The position numbers and the translations under genes were made by a program. 26,676 nucleotides of DNA from Serpentinimonas sp. (GTDB lineage: Bacteria; Pseudomonadota; Gammaproteobacteria; Burkholderiales; Burkholderiaceae_C), in contig JALOSG010000007.1 in the NCBI GenBank assembly GCA_025458665.1, forward strand, positions 1 through 26,676. The letters are read 5' to 3'. Positions 1 to 8,127 of this stretch are shown here, one piece after another; position 1 is the first letter of the stretch; every line of letters begins with the position of its first letter. The notes below the pieces were generated by a model that had not been told where the DNA came from, ran no database searches, and saw only the letters and a list, made by a program, of their open reading frames with translations.

Positions 1-1199
1 GTTCTTGATCCAGGTGGCTCCCACCGGGTGGTTCTGCGCCGGGTTGGCGCCAATCACCAGGATGAAATCGGCGTGCGCGGCATCGCGCAGCGGGTTGCTC
101 ACCGCGCCCGAGCCTATGCCTTCCATGAGCGCGGCCACGCTCGAGGCGTGGCACAGCCGCGTGCAATGGTCGATGTTGTGGGTGTGGAAGGCCGTGCGTA
201 TGAGCTTTTGCAGCAGGTAGGCTTCTTCGTTGGTGCCCTTGGCCGAACCAAAGCCCGCCACCGCCGCCGCGCGGCCTTTCACCGGGTGGGCGTTGCGCGC
301 CTTCAGCAAACCGGCCGCCGCGCGGTCCAGGGCTTCCTCCCAGGTGGCCTCGCGGAACAGGGCGCGCAGCGGTGCGGTGCTGGCACGGCCGGGCTTGCCG
401 CCGAGGGCCGCTTCCAGCACGGCGGGGTCTTTGGGGGCGTCGTCCCGGCGTATGAGCGGGCGGGTCAGGCGTTCGGGGTGGTGCACGTAGTCGAAGCCGA
501 AGCGGCCCTTCACGCACAGGCGGCCTTCGTTGGCGGGCCCCGGGGCCCCTTCCACATGGTCGATCTGGCCGTCCTTCAGGTGGTAGGTGCGCAGGCCACG
601 CAGGTGCTGTCGCCCATGGGGTCGTTCTGGTCGAACACGATCTGCGCGTGGCCGCCCCGGAAGGCCAGTCCCAGCACGTCGTTGCCCTGGGTTTCGCGGC
701 AGGCACGCACGCAGCGGGTGCACTGGATGCACGCGTCCAGGTTCACCGACATGGCGGGGTGGCTGGCATCGGTGCCGCGCTGGGCGGCTTCGGCCTGCAC
801 GGCGCCGCGGGCTTTCAGGCCCGGGTGCTGGGGGGTTCCGGTGGCCGTGGCCCAGTGCTGCAGTTCGCTGTCGTGGCGCAGCGCGGTGGTGGCGGGCGCA
901 TCGGCCTGCAGCAGTTGCAGCACGGTGCGCTGGGCACGCTGGGCGCGCGGGCTGTGGGTGTGCACCACCATGCCGGGCTGGGGCGCGCGGCAGCAGGAAG
1001 CGGCCAGCACACGCTCGCCCTCCACCTCCACCACACAGGCGCGGCAGTTGCCCGCCGGGCGCAGGCCAGGCTGATGGCACAGATGTGGAATGGCCACGCC
1101 GTGGCGCTGCGCCACTTCCCACACGGTTTCGCCGGGCAGGGCCTGCACCGGCTGGCCGTCGAGGGAAAAGTCCACGGTGGGCATGTCGTTCTGGTTCAT
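1..1199 (-). pseudogene. fdsA: NAD-dependent formate dehydrogenase alpha (Mo) subunit, 5' part, internally deleted and frameshifted
   Basis: This encodes the catalytic subunit of the cytoplasmic NAD-linked formate dehydrogenase, which oxidises formate to CO2 at a bis-MGD molybdenum centre. The ATG at 1199 overlaps the upstream stop as ATGA. The first frame reads a plant-type [2Fe-2S] domain (HLCHQPGL, GNCRAC, AASC) and the start of a double [4Fe-4S] ferredoxin (DACIQCTRCVRAC, then STCVAC), then leaves homology near 590 and stops at 576. From about 589 downward a different frame resumes the family sequence (TYHLKDGQIDHVEG, ANEGRLCVKGRFGFDY) and stays open to base 1, including the probable Mo-ligand region NIDHCTRLCHASS. 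Compared with my memory of the family, roughly 35-50 residues are missing at the junction, including the rest of the second ferredoxin cluster and the CxxC near the Mo site. It is either a real pseudogene or an assembly deletion. The 3' end lies outside the window. Confidence 0.85.
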
Positions 1200-2947
1200 G
1201 GGCGGACCTCCTGCGGGAAGAAGCGCAAGACGGTATCGAAGGGGTTGGGTGCGGCCTGCCCGAGGCCACAGATGGAGGCCTCGCGCATGACATGGGACAG
1301 GTCGGCCAGGGTGGCTTCGTCCCACACCGGCGCCTGCATGAGCGCGGCGGCCTGCGTGGTGCCGGCGCGGCAGGGGGTGCACTGGCCGCAGGATTCGTGC
1401 TCGAAGAACTGCATCAGGTTGAGCGCGGCGTCGCGGGCGCGGTCGTGCTGGCTCAGCACCACCACGGCCATGGAGCCCACAAAGGCGCCGTATTCGGCCA
1501 GCGTGTCAAAGTCCAGCGGCACATCGGCCAGCGCGGCGGGCAGAATGCCGCCCGATGCACCGCCTGGCAGGTAGCCATACAGCGTATGCCCCTGGGGCAA
1601 GCCACCTGCGTATTCCTGCAGCAACTCGTTGAGCGTGATGCCCGCCGGCGCTAGGTACACGCCCGGCTTCTGCACACGGCCCGACACGCTGAAGCGCCGC
1701 AGCCCCGAACGCCCATGCCGCCCCTGCGCGGCCAGCCACGCGCCACCGCGCGCCGTGATTTCCGGCAGCCACCACAGCGTTTCCAGGTTGTGCGCCAGCG
1801 TGGGCCGCCCGAACACCCCCTTCAGCGCCACGATGGGGGGCTTGAGGCGCGGCAGCCCGCGCTTGCCCTCCACCGACTCGATCAGCGCCGACTCCTCCCC
1901 GCAGATGTAGGCGCCCGCGCCCCGGCGCAGTTCCACCCGGGGAAAGCGCGTGCCCGGGAACTGCTGCGCCCACGCCGACACGTGCGCTTGCAGCGCCTGG
2001 AGTTCGGCCTCCAGCAGCACCCGGCAGTCGTGGTACTCGTCGCGCAGGTACAGCCAAATGTGGTCCACCCCCACCACCAGCGCGGCCATGAGCATGCCCT
2101 CCAGCACCTGGCGCGGCTGGGTGCTCAGCACGCTCCAGTCCTTGAAGGTGCCCACCTCGCCTTCGTCGATATTCACCACCATGTGGCGCGGGCCGGGCTG
2201 GGCGCGCACGGTTTCCCATTTGCGCCAGGCCGGGAAGCCTGCGCCCCCCAGACCCCGCAGGCCCGAGGCTTTCAGCTCGGCCAGCACCGCATCGGCGGTC
2301 AGCGTGCCCTGCAGCAGGCGCTGCAGCTGGGCGTAGTCGGTGGGCTGTGCGGGTGCGCCCGTGGCGGGCAGCTGGCGCGGCGCAGTCTGCTCCAGCGCCA
2401 GCGCGTCCTGCACCAGTTCTACGGTGGCTTCGGGCAACTGGTGCTGGCCCACACACGCGGCCGGGGCATGGTGGCACTGGCCTATGCAGGGCACGGACTC
2501 CACCACCACACCGGGCTGGCCTTGCAACGCCTGTTGCAATCCTTGTTGCAGCGCGGCGGAACCCGCCATCTGGCAGGACAGGCTGTGGCACACACGCACC
2601 ACCGTGGCGGGCAGGGTTTCCTCATCGGCCGCCACGCGGAAGTGGTGGTAGAAGGTGGCCACCTCGAACACCTCCACCTGGCTCAGGCGCAGGCGTTCGG
2701 CCAGTGCCGCCAGGTGCCCTTGGCGCAGCCCACCTTCGGCGTCCTGCAGGCGGTGCAGGTGTTCAATCAGCAAGTCGGGGCGGGGCTCCAGGCCGTTGCA
2801 GCATTGGGCCACGCGAGCCCGGGCGGCATCGGTGACCTGGCGCCCTTTGGGCGTGGCGCGGAGCTGCGGCTGTCTCTGTGGCGGTGTTCCTGCAGCGGCA
2901 GGCTGCGACACCACGCGAATGTGTTCTAGGCGGGACGACATAGCCAT
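1196..2947 (-). CDS. fdsB: Formate dehydrogenase beta subunit, fused NuoE-like + NuoF-like NADH-binding diaphorase (FdsG-FdsB fusion)
   Basis: This 583-residue electron-transfer subunit passes electrons from the formate dehydrogenase Fe-S chain through FMN to NAD+. Residues about 35-180 are a NuoE/24-kDa domain with [2Fe-2S] cysteines C120, C125, C154 and C158. Residues about 200-583 are a NuoF/51-kDa domain with the glycine-rich GLGGAGFPAWRKW nucleotide site (232-244), the GAGAYICGEESALIESVEG flavin region (343-361) and [4Fe-4S] cysteines C520, C523, C526 and C560. In Cupriavidus-type operons FdsG and FdsB are separate; the fused form is, as I recall, common in Comamonadaceae. All expected ligands are present, so this subunit looks intact although its partner fdsA is damaged. 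It is the first gene of its operon here, starts at the first of two close ATGs (2947 or 2941), and overlaps fdsA by four bases. Confidence 0.9.
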   Translation of the reverse strand: MAMSSRLEHIRVVSQPAAAGTPPQRQPQLRATPKGRQVTDAARARVAQCCNGLEPRPDLLIEHLHRLQDAEGGLRQGHLAALAERLRLSQVEVFEVATFYHHFRVAADEETLPATVVRVCHSLSCQMAGSAALQQGLQQALQGQPGVVVESVPCIGQCHHAPAACVGQHQLPEATVELVQDALALEQTAPRQLPATGAPAQPTDYAQLQRLLQGTLTADAVLAELKASGLRGLGGAGFPAWRKWETVRAQPGPRHMVVNIDEGEVGTFKDWSVLSTQPRQVLEGMLMAALVVGVDHIWLYLRDEYHDCRVLLEAELQALQAHVSAWAQQFPGTRFPRVELRRGAGAYICGEESALIESVEGKRGLPRLKPPIVALKGVFGRPTLAHNLETLWWLPEITARGGAWLAAQGRHGRSGLRRFSVSGRVQKPGVYLAPAGITLNELLQEYAGGLPQGHTLYGYLPGGASGGILPAALADVPLDFDTLAEYGAFVGSMAVVVLSQHDRARDAALNLMQFFEHESCGQCTPCRAGTTQAAALMQAPVWDEATLADLSHVMREASICGLGQAAPNPFDTVLRFFPQEVRP

Positions 2948-3001
2948 AGGTTACACCGCCACCTGTCCCCGTTCAACGAAAGACAGTGCCAGAATGCCGG
3001 C

Positions 3002-3277
3002 ATGGAACTGAATTTCGATACCTTCCGCACCCAGTCTCTGGCCGCCGGTTTTGACGAAGTGCTGGAACGCCAGTGGGCGCCCGATGCCGTGCTGGCCACG
3101 CACACCCACCCGTTTGCGGTGCAGGCGGTGGTGACGCAGGGCGAGTTGTGGCTGGGCTGCGGCGGGGAAACGCGACACCTGCGCCCCGGTGACACCTTCA
3201 CGCTGGAGCGCGATGTGCCGCACGACGAGCGCTACGGCCCCGAAGGCGCCACCTACTGGGTGGCGCGCAAGAACTGA
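3002..3277 (+). CDS. Small single-domain cupin protein
   Basis: A 91-residue protein that is almost entirely one cupin_2 barrel. The candidate metal ligands are H34 and H36 (THTHPF) and H74 in the second motif (RPGDTFTLERDVPHDE). The usual glutamate of cupin motif 1 is not obvious, so metal binding is probable but unproven. There is no signal peptide or membrane segment, so it is likely cytoplasmic. It is transcribed away from the formate dehydrogenase operon, with 54 bp between start codons, and converges on the DUF1289 gene with an 18-bp gap. The substrate is unknown; small cupins of this type can be sensors, isomerases or storage-fold proteins. Only a weak ribosome binding site precedes the ATG. 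Confidence 0.75.
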   Translation: MELNFDTFRTQSLAAGFDEVLERQWAPDAVLATHTHPFAVQAVVTQGELWLGCGGETRHLRPGDTFTLERDVPHDERYGPEGATYWVARKN

Positions 3278-3295
3278 AGCGCGGGAACTGAAGGC

Positions 3296-3547
3296 TCAGA
3301 GCAGGCCCTGCCGCTCTTCGATGGCGCGCCAGATGCGACGCCGTGCCGCATCGTTGCTCTGGCCCCAGGACACGATCTCGTCGATGGTGCGCAGGCAGCC
3401 GTTGCACAGGCCGCTGGCCTCGTCCATCTTGCACACACCCACGCACGGCGAGGGCACCGGCGCGCCCGGCGCCGCAAAGCGCATGGCGCGTTCCAGCGTC
3501 AGCGGGTTGAACGCGTCGGGGCTGGAGGGGCTGGAGGGTGTGGGCAT
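3296..3547 (-). CDS. DUF1289 family small cysteine-rich protein
   Basis: An 83-residue protein with the DUF1289 signature: PCVGVCKMD (cysteines about 35 and 39) followed by GLCNGCLRTIDEIVSWG (cysteines about 47 and 50), the four cysteines being a probable metal or Fe-S site. The family's function is unknown to me. I chose the ATG at 3547 because the homology begins shortly after it; an open frame continues upstream to 3658 but is arginine/proline-rich and overlaps the neighbouring gene's 3' end. It is the last gene of the minus-strand liu-type run, 11 bp after the YbaK-like gene, so it is probably read through from the operon. Confidence 0.8.
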   Translation of the reverse strand: MPTPSSPSSPDAFNPLTLERAMRFAAPGAPVPSPCVGVCKMDEASGLCNGCLRTIDEIVSWGQSNDAARRRIWRAIEERQGLL

Positions 3548-3558
3548 GACGCTGGACT

Positions 3559-4104
3559 CTAGCGCACCGTCACATCGGCCACCGGGGCGCCGGTCCATGC
3601 CCCCAGGTCTTGTGGGCTCAGTCGGAACACGCCGTGCGGGTGGCCGGCGGCGGCCCACACTTCGTCAAAGCGCAGCAACTGCTCGTCGATCAGCATGACC
3701 GGCGGCTCGGCGTGCGCCAGCGGCGACACACCGCCAATGGAAAAGCCGGTGCGGGCCCTCACGAAATCGGCATCGGCGCGGCCCAGCTTCTGGCCCTCGC
3801 CACACACCAGCGCCTGCACCTTGTGCTCGTCCACGCGCAGGTCGCCCGAGGTGACCACCAGCACCGCGCGGTCGTCGGGCTTCAGGCGGAAGACGATGCT
3901 CTTGGCAATCTGGCCCAGGGCCACACCCAGCGCATCGGCGGCCTGCTGGGCGGTGCGGGCGGAGTCGCTGAGCATGACGGGCGTTTGCGGGTGGCCCAGC
4001 GCCTGCAGGGCTGCGGCCACGCGGCGCACGGCTTCGGGCAGGGTCTCCGGCATGTTGTGGGGCAGGGTGCTCGGCAGGGCGTTGCTGCTGGTGGTGGTGG
4101 TCAT
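3559..4104 (-). CDS. YbaK/ProX-type aminoacyl-tRNA deacylase domain protein
   Basis: A 181-residue stand-alone YbaK/EbsC-fold protein. Members of the family hydrolyse mischarged tRNAs such as Cys-tRNA(Pro) or Ala-tRNA(Pro) in trans. Visible family features are the conserved lysine K68 in IAKSIVFRL, the VTSGDLRVDEHK segment (about 84-95) and the glycine-rich GFSIGGVSPLAH loop (about 120-131), which matches the GxxxP-type substrate loop. The first about 20 residues are Thr/Ser/Pro-rich and probably disordered. A G-rich stretch just before the ATG at 4104 favours this start over Met18. It lies 13 bp downstream of liuE, so it is probably cotranscribed although no pathway link is evident. The exact tRNA substrate cannot be assigned from sequence. 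Confidence 0.85.
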   Translation of the reverse strand: MTTTTSSNALPSTLPHNMPETLPEAVRRVAAALQALGHPQTPVMLSDSARTAQQAADALGVALGQIAKSIVFRLKPDDRAVLVVTSGDLRVDEHKVQALVCGEGQKLGRADADFVRARTGFSIGGVSPLAHAEPPVMLIDEQLLRFDEVWAAAGHPHGVFRLSPQDLGAWTGAPVADVTVR

Positions 4105-4117
4105 GGTGCCCCCCCGC

Positions 4118-5035
4118 TCAGCCCGCGCGCTTGTTCAGCAGCGCCACCGCCACCCGCGAATTGGGCTTGCGGCCCAGCGCTTGGCTGATGAAGGCGCCGG
4201 CATCCACCAGCGCATCGAGGTCGATGCCGGTCTCTATGCCCAGGCCCTGCAGCAGGTAGACCACGTCTTCCGTGGCCACGTTGCCGGTGGCACCTTTGGC
4301 GTAGGGGCAGCCGCCCAGCCCGGCCACCGAGGTATCGAACTGCCACACGCCCATCTCCAGCGCAGCCAGCGTATTGGCCAGCGCCTGCCCGTAGGTGTCG
4401 TGGAAATGGCCGCTCACGTCGTTCAGGTCGTAATGGGCCAGCGTGGCCTCCATGGCGCGTTGCACCTTGATGGGCGTGCCCACGCCGATGGTGTCTGCCA
4501 CGCCCACGTGCTGCACGCCGATGCCTTTCATGAGCTTGGCGAGCATGCCCACCCGCTCGGGGGCAATATCGCCTTCATACGGACAACCCACGGTGCAGCT
4601 CATGGCGCCGCGCACGTATATGCCTGCCGCGCGCGCCGCTTCCACCACCGGTGCAAAACGCTCGATGCTTTCGGCAATGCTGCAGTTGATGTTCTTCTGG
4701 CTGAAGGCCTCGCTGGCCGCACCGAACACCACGATCTCGTCGGGGCGGCTCAGCACCGCCGCTTCGTAGCCTTTCAGGTTGGGCGTGAGCACGGCGTAGG
4801 TCACATCGGGGCGGCGCTGCAGGCCAGCCATGACTTCGGTGTTGTCGGCCATCTGCGGCACCCACTTGGGGCTCACAAAGCTGGTGACTTCCAGGTGCTT
4901 CAGGCCAGCCGCCTGCAGGCGGTGCACCAGCTCGATTTTCACAGCGGCGGGTACCGGCTGCTTCTCGTTCTGCAGGCCGTCGCGCGGCCCTACATCGACC
5001 AGTTTCACGCGCTGGGGAAGGTGGGACAGGCTCAT
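4118..5035 (-). CDS. liuE: Hydroxymethylglutaryl-CoA lyase
   Basis: A 305-residue TIM-barrel lyase that splits HMG-CoA into acetoacetate and acetyl-CoA, the last step of leucine degradation. The metal/catalytic motif GPRDGLQNE (16-24, with R18 and D19), the metal-binding HxH (H210, H212 in SGHFHDTYG) and the signature loop SVAGLGGCPYAKGATGN with catalytic C243 are all present, and the length is typical of bacterial HMG-CoA lyases. It begins 21 bp after the ghrA-like gene in the same run as liuB, liuC and liuD, which supports the pathway assignment. No strong Shine-Dalgarno is visible before the ATG, so translation may depend on upstream ribosomes. Confidence 0.95.
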   Translation of the reverse strand: MSLSHLPQRVKLVDVGPRDGLQNEKQPVPAAVKIELVHRLQAAGLKHLEVTSFVSPKWVPQMADNTEVMAGLQRRPDVTYAVLTPNLKGYEAAVLSRPDEIVVFGAASEAFSQKNINCSIAESIERFAPVVEAARAAGIYVRGAMSCTVGCPYEGDIAPERVGMLAKLMKGIGVQHVGVADTIGVGTPIKVQRAMEATLAHYDLNDVSGHFHDTYGQALANTLAALEMGVWQFDTSVAGLGGCPYAKGATGNVATEDVVYLLQGLGIETGIDLDALVDAGAFISQALGRKPNSRVAVALLNKRAG

Positions 5036-5056
5036 GGGTGTTCGGTGCTTGAAGGT

Positions 5057-6031
5057 TCAGTAGCCGCGCTGCGGGTCCACCACGCCGGCTATGGGCTGGC
5101 CGGCGCGCAGGGCGCGGATCTTGCCCGCAATCTGGGCAATGGTTTCGTCGCGCATGGTGCGGGCCGAGGTGTGCGGCGTGACCGTGATGCGCGGGTGTTT
5201 CCAGAACGGGTGCTGGGGCGGCAGCGGTTCGGTGCGGAACACATCGAGCGTGGCGCCCGCCAGATGGCCGCTGTCCAGCAGGGCCAGCAAGTCTTCTTCC
5301 ACCAGGTGCGCGCCACGCGCCACGTTGATGACGTAGCCACCCGCCGGCAACTGCGACAGGGTCTGCCGGTTGAGCAGGTTTTCGGTGTGCGGTGTGAGGG
5401 GCAGCAAATTCACCAGCACCTGCGAGGCGTTGAGGAAAGCAGGCAGTTCTTCCTGGCCAGTGTAGGCACGCACGCCGGGCAGCGCCTTGGGGCTGCGGCT
5501 CCAGCCGTTCACGGGAAACTCGAACTGCTGCAGGGCTTGCGCCACGCGGCTGCCCAGCACGCCCAGGCCCAGCACGCCCACGCTGAACTGCTGGCGCCGG
5601 CGCGGCTTGCGGTAGGCCCAGCGGGCCTCCTGCTGCGCCACGTCGTAGTCGGCCAGTTCGCGGAAGTAGCGGATCACGGCATGGCACACGTACTCGGCCA
5701 TCTGCACGGCCATGCCGGCGTCGTCCAGCCGCACCACCAGCGTGCTGGGCGGCAGGCGCAGCTTCAGGAGTGCGTCCACCCCGGCACCAATGTTGAACAG
5801 CGCCTTCAGTTGCGTCTGCTCATCGATGAAGGTTTGCGGCGGTGCCCACACCACGGCGTAGTCGGCCTGGAAGCTGCTGGCGGCGCGTGGCTGGGCGGGC
5901 AGGCCCGCAGCGGTCGGGGTGCGTGCGGCGTCGGGTTGCCAGACGGCAATCTCGGCATCGGGCAGTTCGGCTTTCAGGCCCTCCAGCCAGGGCTCGGGGC
6001 GGGTGTCGGTGCAGCAAAAAGCAATCTTCAT
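5057..6031 (-). CDS. ghrA: D-2-hydroxyacid dehydrogenase, glyoxylate/hydroxypyruvate reductase A-like
   Basis: A 324-residue NAD(P)-dependent reductase of the D-isomer-specific 2-hydroxyacid dehydrogenase family, closest in length and motifs to GhrA. The dinucleotide-binding GLGVLG lies at 155-160. The catalytic triad Arg-Glu-His is R239 (NVARGAH), E268 (FRTEPLPPQHPFW) and H287 (VTPHTSA). The ATG overlaps the liuD stop codon as ATGA, so the two are probably translationally coupled. GhrA enzymes reduce glyoxylate and hydroxypyruvate; its place inside a leucine operon raises the possibility of another 2-oxoacid substrate, such as 2-oxoisocaproate, which is inference. The symbol marks family resemblance only. 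Confidence 0.85.
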   Translation of the reverse strand: MKIAFCCTDTRPEPWLEGLKAELPDAEIAVWQPDAARTPTAAGLPAQPRAASSFQADYAVVWAPPQTFIDEQTQLKALFNIGAGVDALLKLRLPPSTLVVRLDDAGMAVQMAEYVCHAVIRYFRELADYDVAQQEARWAYRKPRRRQQFSVGVLGLGVLGSRVAQALQQFEFPVNGWSRSPKALPGVRAYTGQEELPAFLNASQVLVNLLPLTPHTENLLNRQTLSQLPAGGYVINVARGAHLVEEDLLALLDSGHLAGATLDVFRTEPLPPQHPFWKHPRITVTPHTSARTMRDETIAQIAGKIRALRAGQPIAGVVDPQRGY

Positions 6032-8031
6032 TGGAGCTTGAGGAGTTCGGCGCCCTCGCTCACCTGGTCGCCAGGGGCGTAGAGCAGTTCGGCCACCGTG
6101 CCATCGGCCGGGGCGGCAATGGTGTGCTCCATCTTCATGGCTTCCAGCACCGCCAGCGGCTGGCCCTTGGTGACGGCGTCACCGGCCTTCACCGCGAAAG
6201 ATACCACCTTGCCGGGCATGGGCGCGGTCAGGCGCCCGCCCTCTGCCGCCGCCTCACCCGCGTGGGCCAGCAGGTCGATTTCCACGATCTGGGTGGCGCC
6301 GCGCGGCAGGAATACGTGCGCACGCTCGCCGCGCCAGTACAGGCGAGCGTGGCTGCGCTGGCCCGCAAATTCGATGTGGAAGCCGCCATCGGCCAGCGCG
6401 TGGAACACCAGCGCGCCTGCGGCCACCGGCTCGGGCTCTGGCCCCACCACGAGGTGCAACGCACCCTCGTTCGTGTAGGACAGGCGCGCGGACACCGGCT
6501 CGCCCTGGTACTCGAACGAAAAGCGGCGCGGCGTGCGGCCGTGGCTGCGCCAGCCATCGGTCTTGCTGAAGGGGTCCTGGCCTTCGGTGCGGCGCTCGTC
6601 CAGCAGGGTTTGCGCCACCGCGCAGGCCAGCGCCAGCGGCAGGCCCACGGGGTCTTGCTGGAACAGCACGGCAGCCTCGCGCGGAATGAGCGCGGTGTCC
6701 AGCTGCGCCTGCGAAAAACTGGGGCTGCGCACCACGTGGCGCAGGAACTGCACGTTGGTGGCCAGGCCCACAATGTGCGTCTGCGCCAGCGCTTCATCCA
6801 GCCGGGCCAGCGCCTGTTCGCGGGTGTCGCCATGCACGATGAGCTTGGCCACCATGGAATCGTAGAAGGGGCTGATGGTGTCGCCCTCGCGCACGCCGTC
6901 GTCCACGCGCACCGTGCCGTGGGTGAAGCTGGTGCAGGCGGGCTTCTGGTACACCGCCAGGGTGCCGGTGGCGGGCAGGAACTGGTTGTCGGGGTTCTCG
7001 GCACAGATGCGCGCCTCGATGGCGTGGCCGCTCATGCGCAGCTCGTCCTGCAGCAGGGGCAGGCGCTCGCCGGCGGCCACGCGGAACTGCCACTCCACCA
7101 GATCGAGGCCGGTGATGGCCTCGGTCACGGGGTGCTCCACCTGCAGGCGGGTGTTCATCTCCATGAAGAAGAAATTCATGCCGGTGTCGCGCTGCTCCAC
7201 GATGAATTCCACCGTGCCCGCGCCCACGTAGTTCACGGCGCGCGCGGCCGCCACTGCGGCTAGGCCCATCTGCGTGCGCAGCTCCGGGCTCAGGCCGGGG
7301 GCCGGCGCCTCTTCCAGCACCTTCTGGTGGCGCCGCTGCACCGAACAGTCGCGCTCGAACAGGTACACGTAGTGGCCGTGCGTGTCGCCAAATACCTGGA
7401 TTTCAATGTGGCGCGGGCGCTGCACGTACTTCTCTATCAGCACGGCGCTGTCGCCAAAGCTGTTGATGGCTTCACGCTGGCAGGAGGCCAGGGCATCGGC
7501 AAAGTCTTCGGCACGCTCCACCGCCCGCATGCCTTTGCCACCGCCGCCCGCGCTGGCCTTGATGAGCACGGGATAGCCGATGCGGTCGGCCTCGTGGCGC
7601 AGCATGGCGGGGTCCTGGTCGCTGCCGTGGTAGCCCGGTACCAGGGGCACGCCCGCGCGCTCCATGAGCTGCTTCGATTCGGCCTTCAGGCCCATGGCCT
7701 GGATGGCCGACGGCGGCGGGCCAATGAACACCAGCCCGGCGTTGGCGCAGGCCTGGGCGAACTCTTCGTTCTCGCTCAGGAAACCATAGCCGGGGTGGAT
7801 GGCCTGCGCCCCCGTTTGCTGTGCGGCTTCGATGATGGCCTGCCAGCGCAGGTAGCTGTCCTTGGGCGCGCTGCCGCCCACATGCACGGCCTCGTCGCAA
7901 GCGTCCACGTGCTTGGCGCTGGCATCGGCATCGGAATACACGGCCACGGTCTTGATGCCCATGCGGCGGGCGGTGGCAGCCACCCGGCAGGCAATTTCAC
8001 CGCGGTTGGCAATGAGGATTTTGGTGAACAT
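6028..8031 (-). CDS. liuD: 3-methylcrotonyl-CoA carboxylase alpha (biotin carboxylase/biotin carrier) subunit
   Basis: A 667-residue biotin-dependent subunit that carboxylates its own biotin with ATP and bicarbonate for transfer to 3-methylcrotonyl-CoA by LiuB. It opens with the biotin-carboxylase N-terminal motif MFTKILIANRGEIACR, followed by the ATP-grasp glycine loop KASAGGGGKGMRAV (158-171) and the EMNTRLQVEHPVTE active-site stretch. A C-terminal biotinyl domain contains LEAMKMEH with biotin-accepting K633. I chose the ATG at 8031 because AGGAAA lies just upstream and homology starts there, although the frame stays open to an ATG at 8097. Related acyl-CoA carboxylases (propionyl, geranyl) have the same layout; the adjacent LiuB, LiuC and LiuE make the leucine assignment most likely. 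Confidence 0.93.
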   Translation of the reverse strand: MFTKILIANRGEIACRVAATARRMGIKTVAVYSDADASAKHVDACDEAVHVGGSAPKDSYLRWQAIIEAAQQTGAQAIHPGYGFLSENEEFAQACANAGLVFIGPPPSAIQAMGLKAESKQLMERAGVPLVPGYHGSDQDPAMLRHEADRIGYPVLIKASAGGGGKGMRAVERAEDFADALASCQREAINSFGDSAVLIEKYVQRPRHIEIQVFGDTHGHYVYLFERDCSVQRRHQKVLEEAPAPGLSPELRTQMGLAAVAAARAVNYVGAGTVEFIVEQRDTGMNFFFMEMNTRLQVEHPVTEAITGLDLVEWQFRVAAGERLPLLQDELRMSGHAIEARICAENPDNQFLPATGTLAVYQKPACTSFTHGTVRVDDGVREGDTISPFYDSMVAKLIVHGDTREQALARLDEALAQTHIVGLATNVQFLRHVVRSPSFSQAQLDTALIPREAAVLFQQDPVGLPLALACAVAQTLLDERRTEGQDPFSKTDGWRSHGRTPRRFSFEYQGEPVSARLSYTNEGALHLVVGPEPEPVAAGALVFHALADGGFHIEFAGQRSHARLYWRGERAHVFLPRGATQIVEIDLLAHAGEAAAEGGRLTAPMPGKVVSFAVKAGDAVTKGQPLAVLEAMKMEHTIAAPADGTVAELLYAPGDQVSEGAELLKLQ

Positions 8032-8099
8032 GCAGTTTCCTTTTAGCGCAATGTTTTCTTCGGATTCGTCGGGTGGTGCGCCCGGTAGCACACGCATTT

Positions 8100-8127
8100 C
8101 ATGGGGCGGTGTTCATGGAGCGGTGTT
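8100..8127. repeat. 14-bp tandem duplication at the end of the DUF4126 gene
   Basis: Two copies of a 14-bp unit, CATGGGGCGGTGTT (8100-8113) and CATGGAGCGGTGTT (8114-8127), differ at one base and are followed by a third partial copy (CATGGGC). The array covers the last codons and stop of the DUF4126 gene and the start of the spacer before liuD. Both unit boundaries provide an ATG on the minus strand, but neither opens a useful reading frame. It looks like a slippage duplication. Confidence 0.8.

Noticed and set aside
2948..3001. TTGAAC, 17 bp, TAACCT on the minus strand as promoter of fdsB
   Set aside because: The -10 match is poor and directly abuts the first ATG, so transcription would start inside the gene.
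3271..3293. Two copies of GAACTGAAG at the end of the cupin gene
   Set aside because: A 9-bp direct repeat with a 5-bp gap is short, occurs once, and has no evident role.
3695..6082. A 795-codon open frame on the plus strand across the YbaK-like, liuE and ghrA genes
   Set aside because: It is antisense to three well-supported genes, is rich in His, Arg, Gly and Gln as expected of a GC-rich shadow frame, and shows no recognisable domain.
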